Shown: positions 44,573-54,240 of the stretch, piece after piece
How positions within the stretch are numbered: the first letter of the stretch is position 1
Layout: each line of letters begins with the position of its first letter
NCBI GenBank assembly: GCA_038087015.1
Contig: JASBNA010000002.1
Location: 2,170,001-2,234,000 of the forward strand
From: Cerrena zonata
Taxonomy: Eukaryota; Basidiomycota; Agaricomycetes; Polyporales; Cerrenaceae
Direction: 5' to 3'
DNA length: 64,000 bases
The notes under the pieces: generated by a model
The model's input: only the letters and a program-made list of their open reading frames with translations
What the model was told of the DNA's origin: nothing
Database searches by the model: none
Translations under genes and position numbers: made by a program

Positions 44573-46789
44573 ATGCCTTTACTGGCCGTGCGTTCATTAT
44601 ATATTCTTCATCGATTACCTCTACGACCACTTTCCACTGCGTTCTATAGTACTGGATTAGCAAGAGCAATGGCCACCGTCGAATCTCTCAATCAAGAGAT
44701 CGAGCAACAGTCCGCTCAGCTCGTAACCCTCAAAAAGCAACAGGCTGAAGGACCTATCGTTGAAGAGGCTAAGAAGAAGCTCGGAGAGCTTAAGAGATCA
44801 CTAGCCCTTCTACAAGGTGGAGGTTCGAAAGATGCTGGCAAGAAGAAGGAACGATTGCTATTGAAGACAGCGAAGGTACGTCTCGCGAATATCCATGGTA
44901 AGCTATAGCTCAAGCTCATGCTAGATTCCTTGTCTTGTCCTAGGGGACGCGAGACTATGGTCCAGGAGAGATGTTCTGTCGTGAACACGTCGAACGCATC
45001 GTCAAGGATGTCTTCACTACCTTCGGTGGTAGTTGTCTGGACACTCCTGTATTCGAACGAAAAGATATCCTTGCCGGAAAGTACGGAGAAGATGCTAAAC
45101 TCATCTTTGACCTCAAGGACCAAGGTGGTGAAGAGCTTGCGCTACGATATGACCACACTGTTCCTCTTGCACGATACCTCGCCATGAACGGTGGTATTAC
45201 AACACAGCACAAGCTTTGGCAGGTTGGCAAAGGTCTACCGAAGAGATAACCCTGTTATGTCGAAAGGTCGTATGCGAGAGTTCTCGCAAGCTGTACGTGC
45301 TTCATAGTTGTACATATGTTGTTGTAACTTATGAATGTTTAGGACTTTGATATTTCTGGTGTTTGGGACCCTATGCTTCCAGATGCAGAGGTCATTAGTT
45401 TGTTGTGTACTATTCTCACACGACTTGAACTTGGTGACTTCACTGTCAAGGTATGAAGCGTTGTATATTCTGGTGGTCTCATGCTCATGAATTCGTTAGC
45501 TCAACCACCGAAAAATCCTAGATGGTATCTTTGAAGTTTGTGGCGTGCCCGCAGACAAGATTCGAACAATCTCATCAGCTGTTGACAAGCTGGATAAGGT
45601 CGGTCTCATACGTACCAAAATAACTTGTATAATGTCTCACAAATTCCTCAGATGCCCTGGGCAGATGTCAAGAAAGAAATGACAGACGAGAAAGGACTGG
45701 ACCCAGCAGTCGCTGACAAAATCGGAGAATACGTGAAGCACAAAGGTAACCCAAACAATAAAATCACAATATATATGTAGCTTACCCTCTTTGTAGGCGG
45801 TCCCGAACTACTCGAGGTTCTGAAAGCAGATGCAACCTTGACTGCTAACCCAAGTGCCAAGCTCGGTCTCGACGAAATGGAACTATTGTTCAAGTACCTC
45901 GATGCTTACAACGTTATCGACAAGGTATGCCTTCACTATCATTCACATTCCGCCAAATTATTGACCTGCTCGTAGATCTCGTTCGACATGTCACTTGCTC
46001 GTGGTCTGGATTACTACACCGGTATTATTTACGAAGCCATCACCGAAGCTTCAGCCCCACCAGGCTTCAAGACAGCCAACGCCTTCGCAGAAGGCTCTTC
46101 AGAACCAGCCCCGCCACTTCCACCCAAAAAGAAATCGAAAAAGCCTACTCAGGAGGGCGAAGAAGAGGAAGTTGACGAATCCTCAGTGGGTGTTGGTTCC
46201 ATCGCCGCTGGTGGCCGATACGACAACCTCGTGGGAATGTTCACTTCTGCTGCAGCTGCTGGGGGTAAGAAGGCTGCCCAACTTCCTTGCATTGGTGTCA
46301 GTATCGGACTCGATCGAATCTTTGCTATCGTCTGGCCCAAGTGGGTCGAACGAGGTATGAGGAGTAAGGAGACGATGGCTTATGTTATGGCTGCTGGTGA
46401 TGGATTGGTGGCGGAACGTATCAAGCTCGGTGAAGGAGTTGCGTGAGAATGGTATCAAGGTATGTGTATTGGTTTCTAACTCGCAGTCCAGGTGCTCAAT
46501 CAGGTATTTCAGAGTGACTACCTCTTCAAGAACAAGCCGAAACTCCTGCTCAATTCGCTGCAGGCGAGCGAGACGAAGCACCCTTTCGCGATCATTCTCG
46601 GCGGAGACGAACTGAAAGAAGGTCTCGTCACCGTGAAAGAACAAAAGTGGGAATTCGTCAACGGAGAGAAGAGCAAGATTCAATCGTCTGACCAAGGGTA
46701 CTAAGGTCAAGAGAGCAGAGCTGATTGAATGGCTGAAGAGCACGACGACGTTCAAGGAGTGGGCCTCTGGGAAGCTCATAGATGTATGA
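44573..46789 (+). CDS. HTS1: Histidyl-tRNA synthetase, probably dual cytosolic/mitochondrial
   Basis: The enzyme charges tRNA-His with histidine. The start at 44573 opens a typical mitochondrial presequence ([20 protein letters not shown]: basic, amphipathic, no acidic residues). A second in-frame ATG at 44669 ([14 protein letters not shown]) starts the cytosolic form, with a WHEP-like helical region. Class II core motifs follow: [43 protein letters not shown], the histidine-specific [17 protein letters not shown], and [15 protein letters not shown]. The C-terminal anticodon-binding domain includes [15 protein letters not shown]. Three surplus bases break the frame: AAA at 45229-45231 (after WQVGK), GG at 46429-46430 (after ERIKL) and GGG at 46696-46698 (after SSDQG). 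In each case the conserved sequence continues in the next frame, to TGA at 46787-46789. An essential single gene would not tolerate these, so sequence errors are the likely cause. Budding yeast HTS1 also makes both forms from one gene. Confidence 0.94.
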
Positions 46790-46956
46790 AAATCGTCCCG
46801 TTGTGTATTATACCGCATAGATTTGAGTATATTGGAATATCGTTGATATGCTTGGATCGCGATCGGACTTGCGACAGTCGAGAATAGTGAAAATCGTGTA
46901 TTGTATTTTGGTATAAGCCGAACTTTCTACAAAATTCCATGTCCCTCTTCATTACT

Positions 46957-47792
46957 TTATTCTGATCCTGAGCCGGAACCAGGTTCACCATCGGAATCTG
47001 GAGAATGAGAATAAGACATCAACAGTCGAGATTAGAAATCGGACACCATACCACTTGCTACATCTTCATTCGCAACACTAGCCTGAGCTTGAGCTTCCTG
47101 ATCAGTTTACGAATTTCTAGGTCCTGTGGAGTGTCGCCTAGGAGGTCTAAGACAGTTTCGTTATTCTTATCCTTGATTCTGTACTCAAAGTTAGCCCATA
47201 AGTATCAGGAGACTAAACGATATTCCGTACGAGAAGTCAGCACCGGCATCTAGCAAGCTCTCAAAGACCTGTGCTCTAAGTTCCTGGTCTTCAATCCGGA
47301 CGGCAAGGTGGAGAGGGGTAGCACGTTCGAGGCGGTTAATAGGGTCGACATCACATTCGTCGTGCGAGAGGATGTGTTCGAGAACAGACAAGTTGGCAAG
47401 AGAAGCACTATTCGGAGTCTTAGTTAGTGACTACGTGTGAACGAAACTCGACTTACGCGTAGTGCAGGGCTAAAGGTACGGTTGTATGTCTACGATTAAG
47501 CCTTCGGGTTGAGCATGATGTCACGACATACCAGTATTTCCTAGCCTGTTGCTTATTAGCGAGTCGTGAGAGCTTATTTCAGATACAACTCACCCATCTT
47601 GATAATTGATGTCAAAGTTTCCCTCTTCAAATATTTCAAGCTAGGAGATCCTCATTATCTCACGAGCAGCAGCAAGGAGACGTTGGTCTATATATGCGAT
47701 CGATCTTTAAGCAAGTTCGTAATCCGAATGGATATGTGATAGTAATAAGACATACTATTACTTGCGCCTTTCGTGGATTCTGGATCAGCCAT
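46957..47792 (-). CDS. Small ankyrin-repeat protein
   Basis: A protein of roughly 200 residues made of about three ankyrin repeats and an acidic Gly/Ser tail. After a short start (MADPESTKGASNNQRLLAAARE) come GNFDINYQDG, GLGNT/ALHYA/ASLANLSVLEHILSHD, ATPLHLAVRIEDQELRAQVF, SLLDAGADFSIKDKNNETVL and DGEPGSGSGSE before TAA at 46957-46959. The repeat region is divided by introns of about 50 bases at the expected places (GNT/ALHYA, HYA/ASL). Three one-base breaks are inferred: one base missing near 47656-47660, one extra at 47641 and one T missing at 47095-47096. These restore EDLLLEIFEEG and IRKAQAQASVA. Ankyrin repeats bind other proteins; no catalytic domain is present and the partner is unknown. 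Its 3' end faces that of the histidyl-tRNA synthetase, 167 bases away. Confidence 0.8.
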
Positions 47793-48342
47793 AGTGTATG
47801 TGTGTTGTATGGTAGTAAGTTGTAAACTCAGTGGTAACAGACCCAAGTCTCCTCGAATTGTTGACGGGCCGGCCAGGCCGTACTAACTAGAAAGAGGCGC
47901 CCAAGACGATCGACTCACGTTCGCAGTTCGAACCCAAGTTGCACAAAGCAAAACAAAAAAGTAATTCGATCCACACTCAGGGGTTTAGAGAGTAGTATCC
48001 GTAAGACCATGGTGTTGATGTTACACTGAAATGTCATGTTTGTTATGCTGCTTGTTGCACACCACTGCCAAGCTTATATATAGTACGAGCTTGCAATTTT
48101 CAACGAGCGGAATTGAACAGTCGACTACAACACAAACTCTCAGATATTGAGGATTGCTGCATAGCAAGTTTTGACCAGGCGATATTACATGCAGATGTAG
48201 CCTCCCAGTTCCAAACATCCACAAGTGTATTAAAAAGTTTGTGAGTCCTGATAGATCTAATGAGTACATGGAACAAGCAGAATATGTAACCACTCAACCG
48301 CAGGACATACCATCTATGATAGTAGAGGTACACTGACATCTT
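47793..48342. other. Intergenic between ankyrin gene and COX6
   Basis: Both neighbours run on the minus strand, so this holds the ankyrin gene's promoter and the COX6 3' flank. Open frames on the minus strand (about 80-90 codons) show no domain. Confidence 0.5.
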
Positions 48343-48812
48343 TTACGATGAGTAGAGTTCCTCCCGAGTGGAGACACCTGATTCAACAGGAAAGTTTAGA
48401 CATGGGATGACTATAGACCGAGAAACGCCAAACACTGACCGAGCTCTTCCCTGACACCCTTGAGCTCATCAAGGTACTGCTGATACTGTTGCTTGTTCTC
48501 GACCTTCTCCTTGACACCCTCAAAGATTCTGACGGCGGTAGAGTAGTCGTTCACGCGACGAGCAGCGTGGAGAGCAGCCTCAATAACTGAGGGTGCGGGG
48601 ACGAGATCATGGGCGAAGCAGTTATTGAGCCCTCGTTGAACTTCGAAGAGATCCTCGGCGGATTTGAAGAAGTTGACGTATCGCTCAGTGAAAGACTCGA
48701 AGGTCTCCTGTCCGTGTGCGCTGGAGGAAGGACGAGCGAAAGCAGGAGCCACCCGCATGGCTGTGGGACGTGCCCGGAGGAGAGTAGCAAGCATCTGAGT
48801 GCGCATGGCCAT
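48343..48812 (-). CDS. COX6: Cytochrome c oxidase subunit 6 (human COX5A homolog)
   Basis: A nuclear-encoded subunit of respiratory complex IV on the matrix side of the mitochondrial inner membrane. The first 35 residues form a mitochondrial presequence (Arg/Ala-rich, no acids). The mature protein begins near AHGQETFESFTERYVNFF and includes AEDLFEVQRGLNNCFAHDLV, EAALHAARRVNDYSTAVRIF and the C-terminal DELKGVREELG typical of the family. Reading straight on would end in a false tail. A 62-base intron (48378-48439) leads instead to a 35-base exon giving VSTREELYSS and TAA at 48343-48345, which fits the family's usual end. The start at 48812 is the first Met of the presequence; a second Met lies two codons on. 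The gene diverges from the Tra2-like gene. Frame is intact. Confidence 0.93.
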
Positions 48813-49239
48813 TGTTGGTGTGCGGAAAGAGGAGGAGGACGTCGAGTGCGGAGGAAAAGAGGAAGGAGCGAATGGGCTTGTTGCTGTTGCGACTCGGCGC
48901 GTTCACTCGACAGCCGAACCGGTTCATCCCGGGCCAGTCTTGCCTCGTCGTCGTCTCGCAGCGTACCAGACAAAGTTGGGATGATGAACTCGCGTTTATC
49001 AACTCACTACCTCCACTAAGACGGTGCTCCAATATTCATAAATACAATTGCTTTGCTGCATACAGCGACTAAGGATAAAAATGATTCACTGAACGATGAT
49101 TCCAAGCGCACCCTGTTGAGATGTTTGGTTGTGTTTGCGCAGAGGGAGGTATATGAAGGAGCGGTGGCCAATTCTGGGCTCTCACAAATCCCCACAAAAC
49201 GTCCCACATCATTCAACAGCCAGCAAGTTCAATTCAACA
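48813..49239. promoter_or_regulatory. Divergent promoter region, COX6 / Tra2-like gene
   Basis: Only 427 bases separate the COX6 start from the proposed first ATG of the RRM gene at 49240. Antisense-looking frames here are artefacts of GC-rich sequence. No clear TATA box is seen. Confidence 0.5.
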
Positions 49240-50666
49240 ATGGATGACGGTACGTGCTCAGCATCACCAGCGACAACGACGGCGACTCGACTCGAACCAT
49301 GAAAAGCTTGCTTTCAACTTTTCCAGCCTGCTCATCACCAGTTCCACGTCTGGCAACAGCTGTCTTTTCTCAGCCTTCAGCCCATTCGCGACTTTCTCGC
49401 CGGCACCCTTATATTTTCTTTGTCGTCTGTTGGCTCAAGGCCCGTGAACGACTCGGACAGCACTGGACGCCACAGGCATGCTTCAGAGTCTGTTACTCTA
49501 ATGCTGCCCCCATTCAACCTTTCTTTCTCTTTGGCAGCTCTCCCTTTCGCGTCTTGCTTTGGGCAACGAATTTCAGTCTTCAACCCTCGCCTGTATTTCG
49601 TCTCCGCCATTTCTCGACATCACACCACTTAGTCTTACCCGTCGATTTACCTCCTTCGTCTTTATTCAGCATGGCAATCTCAAGATATGGGTCCTACCAA
49701 CGCTACTGCTGCCGTTAGCATCCCTATTCAAGATTCTGGTATAAACAACGGTGGTCATGGGGGTCCCGATGAACAATGGGCTAACGGAGGTGGACGGTCT
49801 CCTGGTAGAGCACCAGGTGGTGAGCCTCCCCGTCGTTCAAGCAGGAGTCGTAGTCCTGTCAGAGAAAGAGAAGGAGGGTGTGTACAATTTGATCCTTTCC
49901 CCCATAGCAAACCGGTTAATAGTTTTCACAGACGTGGTGTTGAAGCCAATAACCCGGGAAATAACTTACATGTGTCAGGTCTAAGCAAACAGGTTGATAC
50001 TCGTGAACTTGAGCAAGCATTCGCTAAGGTTGGCCGAGTACGTGAACACCCTCCCCGAAACTTGCTGCTTTGCTGAATGTTGTTTTGTCAGGTGAAAAAA
50101 GCTCAGGTTATGTATGATCCTCATTCTCGTGAATCTCGCGGGTTCGGTTTCGTAACAATGGAATCTGGCGAGGAAGCTGAAGCTGCCATTACTGCTCTTA
50201 ATGGTGCTGATCTGAATGGCAAGGCAATTACAGTTGAGAAGGTGCGTCTTGCAAATAATAATCATTCGGGACTGTGATGATAACTCTGATGGAATGCAGG
50301 CTCGTCGTGGGCGTGCCAGGACACCAACCCCTGGACGTTACTACGGACCTCCTAAGCGTGGCGACAGTAAGTATAATGTCCGTCAATGTCATGGCATATC
50401 TAAATTCCTGTGTTTCCTTAGATGAACGTCCTTATGATCCCCGACCATATGACAGTCGCTACTCCTCCAGGGGTCACGGTGGAGGTGGTTATGATGAACG
50501 CAGTCGCCGACCTCGTTACGACGACGATGGCTACCGTGGGGGTGGAGGTGGAGGTGGCGGACGTGACTACGACCGCTACCGTGATTATGACCGAGGATAC
50601 GACCGCGGTGGTTATGAACGTAGGGGAGGCGGTGGCGGCGGCGGCTACGATGACCGACGATACTAA
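49240..50666 (+). CDS. Tra2-like SR/RRM RNA-binding protein with glycine-rich tail
   Basis: This is probably a splicing regulator. One RRM is flanked by an RS-like stretch (PPRRSSRSRSPVRERE) and a Gly/Arg/Tyr/Asp-rich tail (repeats of GGYDR type), the layout of Transformer-2 and relatives. The RRM shows RNP2 as NLHVSGL and RNP1 as RGFGFVTM. The internal exons are 49932-50037, 50092-50241, 50300-50366 and 50422-50666. The obvious ATG is 49687. However, ATGGATGACG at 49240-49249 is followed by a good donor, and an acceptor ending at 49669 joins it in frame (MDDAWQSQDMGPTN), with a 420-base intron. That intron is far longer than the usual 50-60. If this is wrong, the gene starts at 49687 with a long leader. 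Frame is intact. RNA targets are unknown. Confidence 0.88.
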
Positions 50667-50875
50667 ACTTGATTTAAGCAATCCGACTTTGAGCATGTCA
50701 CTCAGTTGTGTGCAGCAAGTTTCACTGCCTTCTCGCTGTCTCAGTTGTATTAGTTGTTGCTCTTGGGGTCTTGCGTCTTGTACTCACTCTGTGGACGTTG
50801 TCCTGTGGTTGTGTGTTTATTCATATTTCGGGTCTGCAATGATTACTGTTTTGAATGTGTATTATTTAGAAAAGT

Positions 50876-51832
50876 TCATTTCGTGGCTGCATTGCCTGTA
50901 CTACCTATGCCCATCTCCGTGATATAAGCTTCCCTACCTAATTGTCTCATTTCTTCAACAACCTCACCCACCTTCTCGAACTCAACCCATCGTCTTTTCT
51001 CCTGCTTTTTGGGGACTTCATTTTCAGGAATCGGTTCCATGAATCTGAGCTTTAACGCCAGCCACTGCATGGCTCGAATATTGGCCACGAACTCCTCTAC
51101 TTGCTCCCTATCTCCTTGGCAATAGATAACCCCGGGATAACCGACTTTAGCAAAACCAGAAATGGAAAGCTGGGAGGACCAGTGCTGCATATTACGACGT
51201 TTGGTCGGCGAGACAAGATGGTGCGATGTGAGAAGAGCGTGATAGCTGCTCGAGTCTTCATGTGATCGTCCGCTTGTCACTACGTCATTCTCCGAGTCGC
51301 GAATGGCCAGAGCCTCGGATTCATCAGAAGATATCTCCTCGTGAAGACGGGGGAGAAGATGTACGGATATCAGTTCGTAGATAGGGTATCTGCGCAGAAG
51401 CATTCAGTCGGCTTTTTTAGAAGACGTCGGCTAACTATGAACGTACTCACTACCACTGAGCTCAGCTGCGCATTCAACGACGATGTTCTGCCATCGTTCC
51501 TGGGCGGTACGACTTATCTGGTCTCCACGAACAGAAACACATTGTGACAAATCCACACTGAGCTCCGAGCCGTTGTACTCGCAGGGGATCGTCACTTCGA
51601 ATTGGATGGGAGAACCTTGGGCTGTTATGCGGAATTTCGCAGGTGATAAATCGTCGGTTTTACTAGCTTGCGATGGAGAGTTTCCAGAAAATGACAAATC
51701 TGAGTGAGATTCGAGGAGCGAGTTCCATGTGTCTGCGTTGTCGGTAAAGAGGAGTTTCTCGCCATTAAGGAGGGAGTGTTTAAGGAGATTCAATTCCTCG
51801 AGTTGACGTTCCATGAGAGTGGTCATTATCAC
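50876..51832 (-). CDS. RWD-domain protein with DUF1115 (RWDD2-like)
   Basis: The protein has two parts. The N-terminus is an RWD domain (MERQLEELNLLKHSLLNGEKLLF, FEVTIPCEYNG, WQNIVVECAAELSGSE). The C-terminus is a DUF1115 domain (HHLVSPTKRRNMQHWSSQL, GYPGVIYCQGDREQVEEFVANIRAMQWL, RWVEFEKVGEVVEEMRQLG). This combination matches vertebrate RWDD2A/B and fungal homologs of unknown function; related RWD-DUF1115 proteins have been linked to RNA or ubiquitin processes, which I cannot confirm here. One intron joins SGSE to YPIYELISVHLLPRL; its donor is the GTACGT two bases into the GAG|TAC region. The start is either of two close ATGs at about 51826-51832. The gene converges on the Tra2-like gene. Confidence 0.87.
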
Positions 51833-52281
51833 CTCGGGATCATGTCATGGAACGAACGCAGTGTTCGGAATTCCTGGTAAACTATTCAACTTTGGGCCCT
51901 ATTCAAAAAGAAAAATCAGTAGCCGACCCATTTCTGAATACACGAAGGAAACTCAGGCCGCCGGTTTACTCCAAACCTCCGACTGTCGTTCGGAGACTAC
52001 GATGTACCTGATCATGAGTATTCTACGCACTTTGTTCGGCCACGTACCAACGCACTGCGATCCTAGTAAGAACCGACTTGTAATGCGGCTACTGACAGGT
52101 CGGAAGCGCTTAGGTGGCATTCAATGACATGTACACGTTTTGAAATTGCACGACCACATGCACTTTGCACAGTATTAGACTCAAACTTTGATTGAGAACT
52201 CTGTATGACTAGGAATTCGGTCATGAGAGTATATCTATCTGGGTGCTTTGTATTTCTTGTATCTCACCGATTCTAGCTGCC
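51833..52281. promoter_or_regulatory. Divergent region, RWD gene / carboxypeptidase 2
   Basis: About 450 bases hold the promoters of both genes. A minor open frame on the plus strand (about 100 codons) has no domain. Confidence 0.45.
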
Positions 52282-54240
52282 ATGAAGTTCAATATCTTGA
52301 TCATGACTGTCTTCAAGCTTGTACTAGCAGCAGCTTTAGTCACCGCTAGTCCGGCAACATATGACGCAAATATCGGGAGCTATTTTAGGCATACGCCGCC
52401 AGAACAAGCCGTGTTGGCATCGCCCAGTTTGGAAAGTGGAGGTAAGAACCTCTGGACTTTGACCTCGTTGCTCGATCTTATTATCCCCAATTAGTAGGTT
52501 CTGAAGCGTTTGTGCATCCCTCTTTCACAAACTATGCCTTGAGGTTGACCACACCCGACATTTGTGACACTTCCGTGAACCAGTGGTCCGGTTTTCTTGA
52601 TATTTCACAAACGCGTCATTTGTTTTTCTGGTGAGAACCCCAAAACAGATCGCCTGACTCACGCATTGCCAACAGTTCTCTTTCTGTTAGGTTTTTCGAA
52701 GCCAGAAGGGGTCCAAAGAATGCCCCCCTCATGTTATGGCTGAATGGGGGCCCAGGGTGCAGCTCTATTGGCTCCGGACTACTCTTCGAGAATGGCCCCT
52801 GTAGCATTGCGTATGGTGGAAATAGCACCATTGTGAACCAACATTCATGGAACGAGGTCGCTAATATCATCTATCTCGAACAGCCTATTGGAACAGGTTT
52901 CTCATACTCGGATGACGGTTCCGAAGTCACCACTCTCGCAGATGTGGCCGTTGACGTATATGCTTTCCTTCAGGTGTTCTTAAAGAGGTTTCCCCAGTAT
53001 TCTTCGACAGACTTCCATATTGCTGCCGAAAGCTGGGGTGGTCATTATGGACCTGCTATCAGTAGCTGCATCTGGCATCAGAACAAAGCCTTGGCGACCT
53101 CACCGATGTCAGATTTAGTGAAGATAAACTTAGCTTCACTGATCCTGGCGAATGGCTTGACTGAACCTAAATCCCAATTCGAGTCAATACCTGACTACGC
53201 CTGTGATGGAGGAGCTCCGTATCCGTTTCTCGAGCGAAATGGATTCTCATGCAGAACCTTGAAGGCCGTCCGCCCAGGTTGCCTTCGGATGATTCAAGCC
53301 TGCTATGACACCAAGTCAAAACCAGTATGTACACCCGCTACGTTCAACTGCTGGTTCAGCATGATGGGATCATTAGGCTGTAAGTCTCTATATAGACTTC
53401 TTCGCAATTATACGGTTAATAAATTCTACAAATTTAATTACAGCTAATGGAGCAAACCCTTATGACATCCGACGAAAATGCGAGCCAGGAACGGCACTTT
53501 GTTACGAGGAGTTGGAGTGGGTCGATCATTACATGAATAATGCCACGATCAAGAAGTCCCTTGGAGTAGAACCGGACCAAAAATTTCAAACTTGCAACAT
53601 GGATGTGAACCAAAAATTCTACATACAAGGCCAAGCCATGCTTAATAGTGCTGTTCTTCTGCCCGAGATGATCAACGAAGGTCTGCGGCTCCTGGTATAC
53701 GCGGGAAATACAGGTCTGTTTGCCCTTATTTAGTCCCTCCGTTTGTTTCGCATTGTTGATGGCTGCTCATGACGTCCAGATTCCGTTTGCAATTACATGG
53801 TATGTGAATATCGAGTGAAATACAATTATAGTTGGCATCTCAACTCTTTCAACTCCGCTTGCAGGGTGTGGAACGGTGGATGATCCGTCTGGTGCATGAC
53901 TTACATAACGAATTTGTCAAAGCCCCCTCACTCGTATGGCGAACTAAGGCTTCGAATTATTCCGCGGGAAGGTTCCGCAGGGCTGGTCCAGACGGAGGGG
54001 CAGGAAATGTGACATTTGTGGAGATCTTCGACGCTGGGTATGTTGCGGATTGTTGAACATGTAACACCATTTGTTGATCCGCTTCCGTTTTGATAGACAC
54101 ATGGCTCCTCATGATCAACCTGAAGCAACCCTAGTAGGTCTCATATCGCATTTGCATCAGTGCATCAACCCTGACTCATTTATTTTTAGGACATGGTGAC
54201 TCGCTGGGTTCAGAATACGCCCTGGTTGGATTCCAATTAG
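52282..54240 (+). CDS. Secreted serine carboxypeptidase, family S10 (copy 2)
   Basis: A second S10 acid carboxypeptidase. A signal peptide (MKFNILIMTVFKLVLAAALV) is followed by a short propeptide only. The mature enzyme carries LMLWLNGGPGCSSIGSGLL, the nucleophile AESWGGHYGP, an Asp in YAGNTDSVCN and the catalytic His in FDAGHMAPHDQPEA. The Asp codon is split G|AT, and the Asp exon (53780-53799) is 20 bases, exactly as in copy 1 at 29072. Compared with copy 1, the propeptide is much shorter and the nucleophile context is SWGG instead of SYGG. Cysteine pairs typical of S10 (YACDG, SCRT, RPGCLRMIQAC, NCWFSMMG) are kept. The frame is open throughout once introns are removed, so this copy shows what copy 1 should look like at its frame break. 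Substrate specificity is unknown. Confidence 0.93.

Noticed and set aside
44573..46789. Histidyl-tRNA synthetase as pseudogene
   Set aside because: All three breaks are single surplus bases in short runs, and every catalytic motif is intact on both sides, so decay is a poor explanation.
47900..47945. tRNA-like T-loop (GTTCGAACCC)
   Set aside because: Flanking bases do not form a T stem, and no acceptor or anticodon arm is present.
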